Source: Dyadobacter fermentans (GTDB lineage Bacteria > Bacteroidota > Bacteroidia > Cytophagales > Spirosomataceae). From it: DNA of 64,000 bases. Both the position numbers and the translations under genes were made by a program. The first letter of the stretch is position 1, and every line of letters starts with the position of its first letter. The notes under the pieces are model-generated. The model was not told the origin of the DNA. It saw only the letters and a list, made by a program, of their open reading frames with translations, and ran no database searches. This document shows positions 52,749-61,851 of the stretch, one piece after another. Location: positions 113,017 to 177,016 of the forward strand of contig NZ_JAHXBN010000016.1 in the NCBI RefSeq assembly GCF_019924045.1, read 5' to 3'.

Positions 52749-54701
52749 ATGCACACTAATATTAATTTTGTCAGATACTTTCTGACTTGTTTGCTTTTGT
52801 TTAATATAAGTCATTTGTTTGCAAATGACCCAAAAAGTGAAGATGAAGCGGAATTAGATCCGGTTTTGTTTTCAATGTCCACGGATAAATCCGTGGTGAA
52901 GGTGGGAGAGGAGTTCTCGATCGACATTCAGTGTACGATGCGTGACTTTTCTGACCTTCGGTTGTTTCCGGAGGCGCTTAACGGCGATTTTGTTTTGAAG
53001 GTCGTTTTCCCGGATGGTTTTGTGCAAACGGTTGGTAACTATTATCATTCGGTTTCCGGGAAACTGTTGCGGCCGGGTGAGCGGGTCACATATGAGCGGG
53101 TCACATACAGGCTTACGGGCAAGTTTGTATCGAAACCGTCTTCGGGAAAATTCATGCTGCTGCGCGGAACGAAGCATTCGGCCGAAATCGATCGGTTTCT
53201 TTACCGCGGAAAGCTGGTCATAGCGGTCGACGTACCGGAAGGGGCAGATAAATTCTCTCGGCAGACAGCGACCCAGGCTTTCAGTCAATGTCTCGAAGCA
53301 GAACTGATGTCCGGTGCCAATGGCCCCATTACCAGCGACCCCAATGCCTCGAACGGCCAGACGCGCGGTGCGGAGAACCAGTACAACCACTTTGTCGACT
53401 ACACGGTGAATGTGCCGTCGGCGGGACTTTACCAGATTACTTTGCGCTATTACTCGTCTGCGACGCCGATAGTGAGCGTGACGGTCAACGGCGGTAATGC
53501 GCAGAGTATTTCGCTACCGAACTCCGGTTCTTGGAACATCGCTTATACCGATTACACTTTTGCCGTGAGCCTGAACGCGGGCGCATCGACCTTGAAAATA
53601 GCCGGTACCGGTGGCGGAAGTTGTCGTCAGGACAAGATTTGCGTTACGGGAGAAGGCCAGATCTGCCCCGTTTTGAGCAAGGTAAGGCTGCATTGGCGTA
53701 CGGCGGATTTCAACCGCCTCAATGGGGCGAAAATCCAGGGTTCCAATGACGGTTCTATCTGGACGGACATTTATACGATCGGTGTGAATGCGACGGGCAG
53801 CTGGCAGGAATTTACTTTTCCGAATGCTACGGCCTACCAGCATGTGCGCTACGCCGCCAGTCCTGCCGGCTATGGCGAGCTACGCGAGATCGAATTTTAC
53901 AGCGGGGCTACCAAACTTTCAGGTATGCCCTTCGGCTCCGATCCGAATGTGGCTGCTATGGGCTGGCAATATGCCATCGACGGAGCCGTAACTGCTTCCT
54001 GGCATGGCCAGTATGTGGGCATTGGAGCACACGCTGGACCAAGTAACTTTGTTGGCCTGTCCATTACGGGTTGCGCGACGACCTGCATTACACCTGCGAT
54101 TGTGCAAACGGCCGGAACAAATGTATGCCCGGCAACCAATCAGCAGGTAACACTCACCGCCTCGGGCTACTCGGGCAATGTGAGTTGGTTGCTGAACGGA
54201 TCGGCCGCCGGGAGTGGCACTACCCTTACAACGGTTAATGCGGGTACTTTTACCGCATTCAGCAGCAATGGTACCTGCACGAGCGCACAATCCCAGGCAT
54301 TAACGGTGGTGCAGGTAGCCAACTGCGCACCGCCTGCATTGGTACCCAGGATTTCTTCCAGCGGTTTTCCTGAAATCCTCACTTTGTCGATTGTCGCTGA
54401 TCCTGCCAACCCCGGGAGCTGGTTACTGAGCGATATCGGAACGGTAAGTCTGCCCGCTGGCTATGAATGGTCTTATTTTATAGGCAGCAAATGGCTTAAA
54501 ACAGGGGCCAACCTGACCAACGAGCCCTGGCAGTCGAGCAGCCCGGGCAGGGTTGTGAAAATGGCTACGAAAATCGGACTTGATACGCTCAACCGCTGGC
54601 CATGCCCGCCCGAAGGCTGCAACTACTATTACCAAAACGACGCCGTCGCACAGCTCGTACCCGGCGCGCGGGGAGGTCTCACCACTTTTATCTTTAACTG
54701 A
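52749..54701 (+). CDS. Secreted multidomain protein with CBM6-like and F5/8-like modules
   Basis: 650 residues. Signal peptide (about 1-25, HLFA). The first part (about 30-165) is a beta domain of unknown type with DFVLKVVFPDGFVQTVGNYY. Then a CBM6-like module (about 175-300, YNHFVDYTVNVPSAGLYQITLRYY), an F5/8C-like segment (about 310-395, SNDGSIWTDIYTIG and ELREIEFYSG) and an Ig-like part with Cys-rich strands. The C-terminus carries no recognised sorting domain. Carbohydrate binding is inferred. The next gene starts 2 bases after the stop, so both form an operon. Confidence 0.65.
   Translation: MHTNINFVRYFLTCLLLFNISHLFANDPKSEDEAELDPVLFSMSTDKSVVKVGEEFSIDIQCTMRDFSDLRLFPEALNGDFVLKVVFPDGFVQTVGNYYHSVSGKLLRPGERVTYERVTYRLTGKFVSKPSSGKFMLLRGTKHSAEIDRFLYRGKLVIAVDVPEGADKFSRQTATQAFSQCLEAELMSGANGPITSDPNASNGQTRGAENQYNHFVDYTVNVPSAGLYQITLRYYSSATPIVSVTVNGGNAQSISLPNSGSWNIAYTDYTFAVSLNAGASTLKIAGTGGGSCRQDKICVTGEGQICPVLSKVRLHWRTADFNRLNGAKIQGSNDGSIWTDIYTIGVNATGSWQEFTFPNATAYQHVRYAASPAGYGELREIEFYSGATKLSGMPFGSDPNVAAMGWQYAIDGAVTASWHGQYVGIGAHAGPSNFVGLSITGCATTCITPAIVQTAGTNVCPATNQQVTLTASGYSGNVSWLLNGSAAGSGTTLTTVNAGTFTAFSSNGTCTSAQSQALTVVQVANCAPPALVPRISSSGFPEILTLSIVADPANPGSWLLSDIGTVSLPAGYEWSYFIGSKWLKTGANLTNEPWQSSSPGRVVKMATKIGLDTLNRWPCPPEGCNYYYQNDAVAQLVPGARGGLTTFIFN
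53079..53108 (+). repeat. 15-bp tandem duplication
   Basis: GAGCGGGTCACATAT and GAGCGGGTCACATAC lie head to tail and encode ERVTY-ERVTY. 14 of 15 bases agree, so the duplication is recent and in frame. Confidence 0.85.
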
Positions 54702-54703
54702 CC

Positions 54704-56227
54704 ATGAAAAAGCTGATCCTGCTTTGGGTGCTCCTGGGCACCCTGACTCTCCATGCCCAAACTTTACCGGTCACTTTCAAGAACACTATTCCTGTCGGCT
54801 ACGACCCCACCTCACAGGCACCGGGCTTCATGGAAGTGAGCCCGAACATCGCAATGCCGCAGGGGCATGTGCTTGTAAAACCGCCTACCAAGCAGTCGTA
54901 CACGTGGGTGCAGACATTCGCGAAGGGCGGTACGCATTACAACCGCAATGAATTGGCCAATGAAGGCTCTCTCGCGACATTCAGGAGTACTTATCCGGAC
55001 AAGGAATACAATGGCGTCCCCACCATCCCGACAATATTCGGCTTGCCCTGTTCAGGGCCGGAAGAATGGGTGGATGGTTATAACAAGAAATGCTGGCCTA
55101 CCGGGCCGTTTACGGATGCGGAGGCACGCGCGAAGGCGCACGAGATATGGAACAGCGGAAATGCATCCAATCTCTGGATCGGGGAGACGATGGAGAATTT
55201 TCCTTTTATGCCCGCCGACAAGCCGATGTGGCATTCATTCTATGACGAACTCGCCGGACTTTACGAAGCGAAGAAGGCGCAGGACCAGAAGCCGTTTTTC
55301 CTTTGCCACAACTACTTTGCCACAGGCCCTTATTATCTTGGAAATACATCTAAAACGCAGGCCGATTGGGAAGTCATGTATTCGCAGGACCCTTCACAAT
55401 GGCAGATGAAAACCTGGTTTCATCCCGGCGGGACGTTGTCGCGGACCAATACTGTAATGGAGGGTATTTATTTCGGGGCATTCGATCTCAATCCGGGTCA
55501 GGCAATGAACACGCTCTTTTGCATGGAGCTTTGGCAAAAACTCGGTAAATACACCGGGATGTTTTTCTATAACCATCATGAATGGGCGCCGGAATCGTTT
55601 ACCGACAAAGTTACATTCCCGGAAGGCACATTTTTCCGAGCGGATAAACCGGTGCATGACCCTGCATTTCAGATCCTCATGGGCTTTCTGGCGCACGAGT
55701 ACGGCAACATCTTCGTGGATTGGGGCACATTCCTGAAACAGCCGGCCAGCAAGAAGCCCATCGGGTACTACCAACCTGTACACCAAAGCATGGATTACTG
55801 GCGACCGAATGCGGGTGGTCCGGCGGCGTTTCCTTATTACTACCAATTGGGGGTAGGTTTGCCGCCTCAGGACTTTTATTCACCGCTGGCTGTCAGCAGT
55901 GATTATAGCTATTTTGGGAATTTGTTATGGATGCAAACGGGCGGGAGCGTTGCGGGTGGAACGCCGTACTACTGTTCCTATCGCCTCGACGGCAATGCGT
56001 GGATCGACCGGAAGGCATCGGGTTGTGACATCGTGAGCGCCTACTTTGCTAAAAGAGGTATTGCGCGGTGCCGCATTTCAGGCAACAAGATGGTTTTGTA
56101 TTACTTCAATATGTACGCGGATAACCTCCGGCATACCATCGAGATTAAACATCCGACTAATCCGGCTAAAAGCTACACCGGCACGGTTTGTGGAAGTGGT
56201 ATCCACGTGGTAATGCTGGATATTTAG
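54704..56227 (+). CDS. Unrecognised secreted protein (507 residues)
   Basis: Signal peptide [20 protein letters not shown] do not recognise the family. The mature part is rich in aromatic residues (Trp, Tyr, Phe), with motifs such as [37 protein letters not shown] and [12 protein letters not shown]. Acidic residues inside aromatic strands and the size fit a barrel-type glycoside hydrolase, but this is a guess. No sorting domain is visible at the C-terminus (ending GIHVVMLDI). It is cotranscribed with the CBM-bearing gene, 2 bases apart, and its end overlaps the convergent GT2 gene by 4 bases. Confidence 0.6.
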   Translation: MKKLILLWVLLGTLTLHAQTLPVTFKNTIPVGYDPTSQAPGFMEVSPNIAMPQGHVLVKPPTKQSYTWVQTFAKGGTHYNRNELANEGSLATFRSTYPDKEYNGVPTIPTIFGLPCSGPEEWVDGYNKKCWPTGPFTDAEARAKAHEIWNSGNASNLWIGETMENFPFMPADKPMWHSFYDELAGLYEAKKAQDQKPFFLCHNYFATGPYYLGNTSKTQADWEVMYSQDPSQWQMKTWFHPGGTLSRTNTVMEGIYFGAFDLNPGQAMNTLFCMELWQKLGKYTGMFFYNHHEWAPESFTDKVTFPEGTFFRADKPVHDPAFQILMGFLAHEYGNIFVDWGTFLKQPASKKPIGYYQPVHQSMDYWRPNAGGPAAFPYYYQLGVGLPPQDFYSPLAVSSDYSYFGNLLWMQTGGSVAGGTPYYCSYRLDGNAWIDRKASGCDIVSAYFAKRGIARCRISGNKMVLYYFNMYADNLRHTIEIKHPTNPAKSYTGTVCGSGIHVVMLDI

Positions 56228-56934
56228 CTTCCTAAGCCGTAGCGCACAATACAATACAATGCACGGAAGCCGTCTTTCCAGTTGATCTTCTTGCCTTCGT
56301 CGTAAGTGCGGCCGTAATAGGAAACGCCCACTTCGTAAATGCGGATTTTGGGGATTTTGGAGATTTTGGCCGTTACTTCCGGCTCGAAGCCGAAGCGGTT
56401 TTCGACCAGTTTCAGGCTTTTCAGAAGGTCGGCGCGGAAGAGTTTGTAGCATGTTTCCATGTCCGTCAGGTTGAGGTTGGTAAACATGTTGCTTAGGAAT
56501 GTCAGGAACTTGTTCCCAATCGTATGCCAGAAAAAAAGGATGCGGTGTGGTCTTCCGCCCATGAAGCGGGAGCCATACACCACATCCGCATATCCTTCGA
56601 TAACCGGTTTTAGCAATATATTGAATTCCTGGGGATCGTATTCAAGATCGGCGTCCTGGACGATAATGTAGTCGCCCGTGGCGCGGCGGATGCCTGTATG
56701 CAATGCCGCCCCTTTCCCCTGGTTGTATTCATGCCGGAAGTAAGCTACTTCCAGCTCAGGATTCTCTTCTATGAATTTTTTAGCAACTGCCTCCGTATTG
56801 TCGGCAGAACAGTCATTTACAATTACAATCTCCTTTTGAAAATTACCTATCAGGTCAACGGATTTAAGTTTATCCAGCACATTTCGGATTGTCTTTTCTT
56901 CATTGTAGGCAGGAACGATAACCGATAATTTCAT
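56224..56934 (-). CDS. GT2 glycosyltransferase, Dpm1-like
   Basis: 236 residues, GT-A fold without membrane helices. [19 protein letters not shown] begins the fold, [16 protein letters not shown] and [13 protein letters not shown] (DAD motif) bind the nucleotide sugar and metal, and [13 protein letters not shown] follows. This is the pattern of polyprenyl-phosphate mannose/glucose synthases, which supply lipid-linked sugars to GT-C enzymes. The C-terminal [21 protein letters not shown] is typical. It could supply the Alg10-like and second membrane proteins, which is inference. Confidence 0.88.
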   Translation of the reverse strand: MKLSVIVPAYNEEKTIRNVLDKLKSVDLIGNFQKEIVIVNDCSADNTEAVAKKFIEENPELEVAYFRHEYNQGKGAALHTGIRRATGDYIIVQDADLEYDPQEFNILLKPVIEGYADVVYGSRFMGGRPHRILFFWHTIGNKFLTFLSNMFTNLNLTDMETCYKLFRADLLKSLKLVENRFGFEPEVTAKISKIPKIRIYEVGVSYYGRTYDEGKKINWKDGFRALYCIVRYGLGS

Positions 56935-56993
56935 CAGGGAAAGATATAGTGAGACTGTTTAAGAGTGAATCGTTATTGTTTCGGGGTTATTCG

Positions 56994-57902
56994 TTATTCA
57001 AAACACAATGAAGCTGCTCCCAGGAGTCCGGCGTCGTTAGCGAGCGTTGCGCGTTTGATATTGATTGTTTTCAGGTAATAAGGCGTAAGCCAGTACTTGA
57101 AACGATCGTTAATTGCCGGCAAAATAAACTCAAATGAGGCAGAAATACCACCACCGATCAAAATTGTTGTGATATCGAGTATCCGGATCATCGAAACGAG
57201 CCCTTCGCCCAGCAGGTAACCCATCTCATGGAAAACCGCTTTCGCCAGCTCGTCGCCTGCCGAAGCAGCTGCTACCAGGCCTGTTGTTGAAATGGTGCCG
57301 TCGGCAGGAAGTTGGGTAGTGCCGGTGTAAGCTGCGCGCATCGCATTAGCCATGTCGAGCAGTTCTTTCTTACCGATGTTACGTTCGAGGACTTTTCCGT
57401 TTTTAGAAGGAACGTGGCCAGGCTCCATCGCATTACCGCCGCCGCCTTTGAATACCTTTTTGTCGATAATCGCCGCGCCGCCGATACCGGTGCCGAGGGT
57501 TACGAAAATGTAATCTTCCGGAAGTTTATCTTCCCCGAAATAATATTCACCCAAAGCGGCCGCATTCGCGTCGTTTTCCAGGTAAAAATCATGTTGCGGA
57601 AACCGTGCTTTCAAATCCGGAACAATGGTGATCCCGTCGATTTCGGGGATTGCCGTGATTTCGATCAGCGTGGTCCTGTCGCGGGAGATGAGCCCAGGAA
57701 CACCGATCCCTACTTTTTTGACTTCGGGATATTCAACGAGTTGGAGTGCAATAGCATCGCCTAATCTGTCTATAAAATGCCCGGAGCTGCGCCAGCTGGC
57801 AGTATCGTGACTGTAAAAATTTGAGATTCTTCCATCCGTAGCGTCAACGATCCCCATTTTTACGTTAGTACCGCCCACGTCTATACCGAGGTATTGTTCC
57901 AT
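56994..57902 (-). CDS. ROK-family sugar kinase
   Basis: 302 residues. LGIDVGGTNVKMGIVD at residues 4-19 and TLGTGIGGAAIIDKKV at about 136-151 are the two phosphate loops of ASKHA kinases; the acidic catalytic Asp lies in ENDANAAALGEYYFG. In most ROK proteins EPGH is followed by a CxCGxxGCxE zinc motif; here the sequence after EPGHVPS contains no Cys. Polyphosphate-dependent glucokinases also lack it. Substrate is probably glucose or a similar hexose, not proven. It is 59 bases before the GT2 gene on the same strand. Confidence 0.85.
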   Translation of the reverse strand: MEQYLGIDVGGTNVKMGIVDATDGRISNFYSHDTASWRSSGHFIDRLGDAIALQLVEYPEVKKVGIGVPGLISRDRTTLIEITAIPEIDGITIVPDLKARFPQHDFYLENDANAAALGEYYFGEDKLPEDYIFVTLGTGIGGAAIIDKKVFKGGGGNAMEPGHVPSKNGKVLERNIGKKELLDMANAMRAAYTGTTQLPADGTISTTGLVAAASAGDELAKAVFHEMGYLLGEGLVSMIRILDITTILIGGGISASFEFILPAINDRFKYWLTPYYLKTINIKRATLANDAGLLGAASLCFE

Positions 57903-57975
57903 GAAATGAAATATGGGTTTAATAAATAATTTTAAAAATGCGGCAATTTAGTAAAATTGCTCTATTGTTCACTCA

Positions 57976-58686
57976 TTAATCCAAATCTCCCAGCTGCGGG
58001 CGGATCAGAATTTCTTCCACAACTGCCCTGGGAGACAATGCATAGGCAGCCCAGATCGACTCGGCCACGTCGCCGGAATCCATAAAACGGTCCTCAGGCA
58101 GCTCGGTGCCTTTCCAGCTGTCGGTGTAAGTGGCCCCGGGTAGAATAGCCGTTACACGTACTTTATGCGGCTTCATTTCCTCACGCAGCACCTTAGTCAT
58201 CCCATACAATGCGAACTTCGAAATGCAGTAGGAGCCGCCGTTCGGATAGGCGATAATGCTTGCCGTTGAGCAAATGGTGAAGATGTGGCCTCTTTGGGCT
58301 TCCATCATACCGGGCAAGATGCCGCGGGTGAGATGGTAGGCACTGTAGAGGTTGGTCTCCATTGTTTTTTCCAGCGTTCCTTCCGTCTCGTTGTGGACTT
58401 GCCCCGGAATAAATACGCCGGTATTGTTGATAAGTACCTCCACCGGGGCGTTATGTTTGTGGATAAATGCCATGAAGGCATCTACATCAGCCCGTACCGA
58501 GAGGTCGGCCGTTAAATAAGTCAGTTTTGATTGGGGAAAACTTTCGCTGAATGTTTGTTGCAGTGTGAGCAGGTCGCTCTCGTTTCTTGCGCAGGTAATT
58601 ACATCGAAGCCTTGTGCTAAAAATTTCTCTATCGCTGCCCTTCCGATCCCTTTTGTTCCACCGGTTACTACCGCTAATGGATTCAT
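57976..58686 (-). CDS. SDR-family oxidoreductase
   Basis: 236 residues. TGGTKGIGRAAIEKF at residues 8-22, a NADP-favouring CARNES after beta-2, NNTGVFIPG where most SDRs have NNAG, and catalytic Tyr/Lys in YCISKFALYGMTK. The C-terminal AILPGATYTDSWKGTELPEDRFMD gives no substrate. 73 bases separate it from the ROK gene downstream. Divergent from mlaE. Confidence 0.85.
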   Translation of the reverse strand: MNPLAVVTGGTKGIGRAAIEKFLAQGFDVITCARNESDLLTLQQTFSESFPQSKLTYLTADLSVRADVDAFMAFIHKHNAPVEVLINNTGVFIPGQVHNETEGTLEKTMETNLYSAYHLTRGILPGMMEAQRGHIFTICSTASIIAYPNGGSYCISKFALYGMTKVLREEMKPHKVRVTAILPGATYTDSWKGTELPEDRFMDSGDVAESIWAAYALSPRAVVEEILIRPQLGDLD

Positions 58687-58748
58687 TTTTCTGATTACTT
58701 CTTTTTTTGCCTAATTTTCCCGAAAATATTGAATACAATTAAGATATC

Positions 58749-59477
58749 ATGTCTGTAATCGGTAAATACTTCATTTTTTTAGGGACGTTGTTCGGGAAGG
58801 GCGAGAAATTATCGGTTTACTGGCGGAGGCTGATGGAGGAATGTGTGGGCATCGGCGTGAGCTCGATCTTCATCGTCGCGATCGTTTCCACGTTTATCGG
58901 TGCGGTGTCTTGTATTCAGACGGCCTATAACCTCGTCAGCCCCATTATCCCGATTTCTACCGTTGCATTGATCGTTCGCGACATGGAGATCCTCGAACTC
59001 GCACCCACGATTACCTGTATTGTACTCGCCGGAAAGGTAGGCTCCAATATCGCCAGTGAGCTCGGTACCATGCGCATTACCGAGCAGATCGACGCTTTGG
59101 AAGTGATGGGGATCAACTCCTCGTCGTATCTGGTGCTCCCTAAAGTGGTAGCGGCGATGCTTACATTCCCGATGCTCGTTATTTTCTCCGCATTCCTGGG
59201 CATATTGGGCGGGTACCTGGCGGGGACACTCACCGGCGTGATCACCGAACGGGATTATTTATACGGTATCCGCGATTCCTTCGTGCCCTACAATATCTTT
59301 TTCATGTGTGTGAAACCGTTCGTTTTTGGCTTCCTCATCGCCTCAATTTCCTCTTTTAAGGGATTTTTTACGTCGGGCGGCGCGTTGGAGGTGGGTAAGG
59401 CCAGCACACAGGCGGTGACCAACAGCTGTATTTCCATTCTTGTTGCAGATTATCTGCTCGCACAGCTGCTTTTGTAA
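58749..59477 (+). CDS. mlaE: MlaE-family ABC transporter permease
   Basis: 242 residues with about five membrane helices. MlaE with MlaF moves phospholipids between inner and outer membrane. VGIGVSSIFIVAIVSTFIGAVSCIQ, ELAPTITCIVLAGKVGSNIASELGTMRITEQIDALEVMG is the typical signature region (pieces APTITCIVLAGKVG and MRITEQIDALEVMG). The ATPase gene follows after 21 bases. The MCE substrate-binding protein is not in this window. A TAATTTTC box lies at 58712-58719. Confidence 0.93.
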   Translation: MSVIGKYFIFLGTLFGKGEKLSVYWRRLMEECVGIGVSSIFIVAIVSTFIGAVSCIQTAYNLVSPIIPISTVALIVRDMEILELAPTITCIVLAGKVGSNIASELGTMRITEQIDALEVMGINSSSYLVLPKVVAAMLTFPMLVIFSAFLGILGGYLAGTLTGVITERDYLYGIRDSFVPYNIFFMCVKPFVFGFLIASISSFKGFFTSGGALEVGKASTQAVTNSCISILVADYLLAQLLL

Positions 59478-59498
59478 GCGTTCTCAACCGGACACAAA

Positions 59499-60245
59499 AT
59501 GATTGAAATCAATAATATCTCCAAGGCATTCAACGGTAAGGAAGTTTTAAAAGGCATTTCGGCCCAGTTTCAGAAAGGGGAAACGAACCTGATCATTGGT
59601 GGCAGCGGTACGGGTAAAAGTGTGTTGCTCAAATGCATGATCGGCCTCGTGAAACCCGACGAGGGCAACGTGCTCTATAATGGCCGCGATTTTTACCATT
59701 GCGATAAGGAAACCCAGCAGTCGATTCGCCGCGAGATGGGTGTACTCTTCCAGGGCGGGGCATTGTTTGATTCCAAAACGGTGGAGGAGAATGTGCGCTT
59801 TCCGCTGGATATGCTTACCACTCAATCGCCCGAAGAGAAGCGCGAGCGCGTGGCGTTCTGTTTGCAAAGGGTAGGGTTGGAACAAGCGGCGAAACGGATG
59901 CCGTCGGAGATCAGCGGGGGAATGAAAAAGCGCGTCGGCATTGCGCGGGCCATTGTGATGAACCCGGCCTATCTGTTTTGCGACGAACCGAACTCGGGTC
60001 TTGACCCGCTCACATCCGTCAAAATCGACGAGCTGATCAAAGAGATTACAGAGGAGTACAAAATCACTACCATCATCATCACCCACGATATGAACTCGGT
60101 AATGGAGATCGGCCAGAACATTATGTTCCTGTATCAGGGAAATAAACTTTGGGAAGGCGTGAACACCGACATTACCAAAACCGACGTGCCCGAACTGAAA
60201 GAATTTCTTTTCTCCAATAAACTGCTGCGCGAAATGCAGGAATAG
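59499..60245 (+). CDS. mlaF: MlaF-family ABC transporter ATPase
   Basis: 248 residues. Walker A GGSGTGKSVLLKCMIG at about residues 33-48, Q-loop GVLFQGGALFDS, signature EISGGMKKRVGIARAI and Walker B LFCDEPNSGLDPLTS, H-loop IITHDMNS. The GALFDS/EISGGM combination is the MlaF subtype. It ends 6 bases from the convergent flippase gene. Confidence 0.94.
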   Translation: MIEINNISKAFNGKEVLKGISAQFQKGETNLIIGGSGTGKSVLLKCMIGLVKPDEGNVLYNGRDFYHCDKETQQSIRREMGVLFQGGALFDSKTVEENVRFPLDMLTTQSPEEKRERVAFCLQRVGLEQAAKRMPSEISGGMKKRVGIARAIVMNPAYLFCDEPNSGLDPLTSVKIDELIKEITEEYKITTIIITHDMNSVMEIGQNIMFLYQGNKLWEGVNTDITKTDVPELKEFLFSNKLLREMQE

Positions 60246-60251
60246 CCTGCA

Positions 60252-61754
60252 TTACCGCTTCCGCAGCGCAGGGATATTTTTCCTTTCCAGCAAAAACACC
60301 ACCGCCACGCACACCGCGAACACGGTCATGTGCACCGGCACGGAAATCCACAGATTCGGTATTTTGAACATGGAGGAGGCGTAAATCAGCAGCGCACCTC
60401 CGCCGATATAGCCTATTGCAGAGGCGAGATCGTATGGCACCGGGTAATACTTTTGCCCGAAATAATAGCAAAGCGCCAGCATCACAAGTCCGGATAATGC
60501 AAATGCGATCGCGAACCCGTGGTAGCCGATTTGCGGTACAAGCACGAAGCTCGTCGCGATGGTAATGCCTGCACCTGTGAGCGTGAGCCAGGTTCCGTAT
60601 TCGGTTTTGTCGGTCAGTTTAAACCAGGTTGCCAGGTTGTAATACACGCCCAGAAACAAATATCCCGCCAGCAACCAGGGCACTACGCCCAGGCCTTCGT
60701 GGTAAATCTTCTTTTTCAGGAACAACTCGGCGAAGAGGTCGAGGTTCAGGCATATGCCTACCCACATGAGCACGCATATGATGATAAAATACTTGGTAAC
60801 GTTCGCGAATACGGGCGGCGCGTTCTTGTCCTCGCCTTTGGAAAAGAAAAACGGCTCCGCGGCATATTTGAATGCCTGGATCGCCAGGTTCATGAAAATC
60901 GACAGCTTATAGCATTGCACGTAAATGCCGATGGCGGTTTCGTTGCTGCGGCCGGGGTAAAAGCCTTCCGGGAGCAGGAACTGGATGAATGCACGGTCGA
61001 AGAGCATATTGAGGACCCCGCCGACATTCATGATCATTACCGGAAATGCATAGACCCATACGGGTTTGAAAAGCTCGCTGCTGAACACAAACCGGAAGTC
61101 GGCGAACTCTTTTCTAAGCATCCAGAAAAATGCGAGGTTGGCGATAAGGTTCGCTAGTACTATATAATCCGGAGCGTGCAACGGGTGGTAAAACAGGTCT
61201 ACGGCCGGTTGCAGGAACGTAAGGTATTTTCCGGCATGAATGTCGCGGCAGACAAGCAGGAAGAACAAATTCAGGAAGATGTTGATGAGAATGTTGGAAA
61301 CCCGGATGATTACGAACTTTTTCCCCTTACCTTCCAGCCTCAGCCTTGCGAACGGGATCGAAACGATACCGTCGGTGGCCATAATGATCGCGAACATCCT
61401 GACAATGGAGGTGGAATCCGGGTATTTGATCAGTTCGGCGATGGGCCCGGCAAAAACGAACATGAACGTGGAGCAGAGCAAGCTAACCACGATCACCGCA
61501 CTTAATATCAGGTCGTAGTACTGTTTCCGGTCTTTTTCTTCACGTGCAAAGCGGAAGAAAGCCGTCTCCATACCAAATGTGTAAAGCACGAGCGCCAGGC
61601 CGGCGTAAGCAAAGAGCTGCCCTTGTGCGGCGATTTGCTGAGGTTCAAAAAGATCGGTATGCAGGGCCACCAGCAGGTAGTTCAAAAAGCGGCCCAGCAT
61701 GGTGCTGATGCCATAGGTGGCGGTTTCACTGGCCAGTTTTTTCAGTACGCTCAT
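60252..61754 (-). CDS. Polysaccharide flippase, Wzx/MATE-like
   Basis: 500 residues with about 14 hydrophobic segments. The N-terminal MSVLKKLASETATYGISTMLGRFLNYLLVAL helix and the internal FARLRLEGKGKKFVIIRVSNILINI are typical of the oligosaccharide flippase (Polysacc_synt) family, which flips lipid-linked glycan repeat units. It could serve the glycosyltransferases in the preceding 15 kb. It is convergent with mlaF and has its own -7 box. Confidence 0.88.
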   Translation of the reverse strand: MSVLKKLASETATYGISTMLGRFLNYLLVALHTDLFEPQQIAAQGQLFAYAGLALVLYTFGMETAFFRFAREEKDRKQYYDLILSAVIVVSLLCSTFMFVFAGPIAELIKYPDSTSIVRMFAIIMATDGIVSIPFARLRLEGKGKKFVIIRVSNILINIFLNLFFLLVCRDIHAGKYLTFLQPAVDLFYHPLHAPDYIVLANLIANLAFFWMLRKEFADFRFVFSSELFKPVWVYAFPVMIMNVGGVLNMLFDRAFIQFLLPEGFYPGRSNETAIGIYVQCYKLSIFMNLAIQAFKYAAEPFFFSKGEDKNAPPVFANVTKYFIIICVLMWVGICLNLDLFAELFLKKKIYHEGLGVVPWLLAGYLFLGVYYNLATWFKLTDKTEYGTWLTLTGAGITIATSFVLVPQIGYHGFAIAFALSGLVMLALCYYFGQKYYPVPYDLASAIGYIGGGALLIYASSMFKIPNLWISVPVHMTVFAVCVAVVFLLERKNIPALRKR

Positions 61755-61775
61755 TCAATGCGGGATTTTCCTTCG

Positions 61776-61783
61776 CAAATATA
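61776..61783 (-). promoter_or_regulatory. -7 box of the flippase gene
   Basis: TATATTTG on the minus strand matches TAnnTTTG, 22 bases before the ATG. The -33 element is not found at the right distance. Confidence 0.45.
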
Positions 61784-61808
61784 GGAGAGTAACGGCCAAT
61801 AAACGGAA

Positions 61809-61848
61809 AGGCCCTTCCCGTTTGAGAAGAAGGGCCTGTGGTTTTTTA
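61809..61848. terminator. Hairpin terminator between TetR and flippase genes
   Basis: A perfect 9-bp stem AGGCCCTTC/GAAGGGCCT with an 11-base loop. On the + strand it is followed by GTGGTTTTTT, on the minus strand by TTTCCGTTT. The only gene that ends here is tetR on the minus strand. Confidence 0.65.
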
Positions 61849-61851
61849 TTG

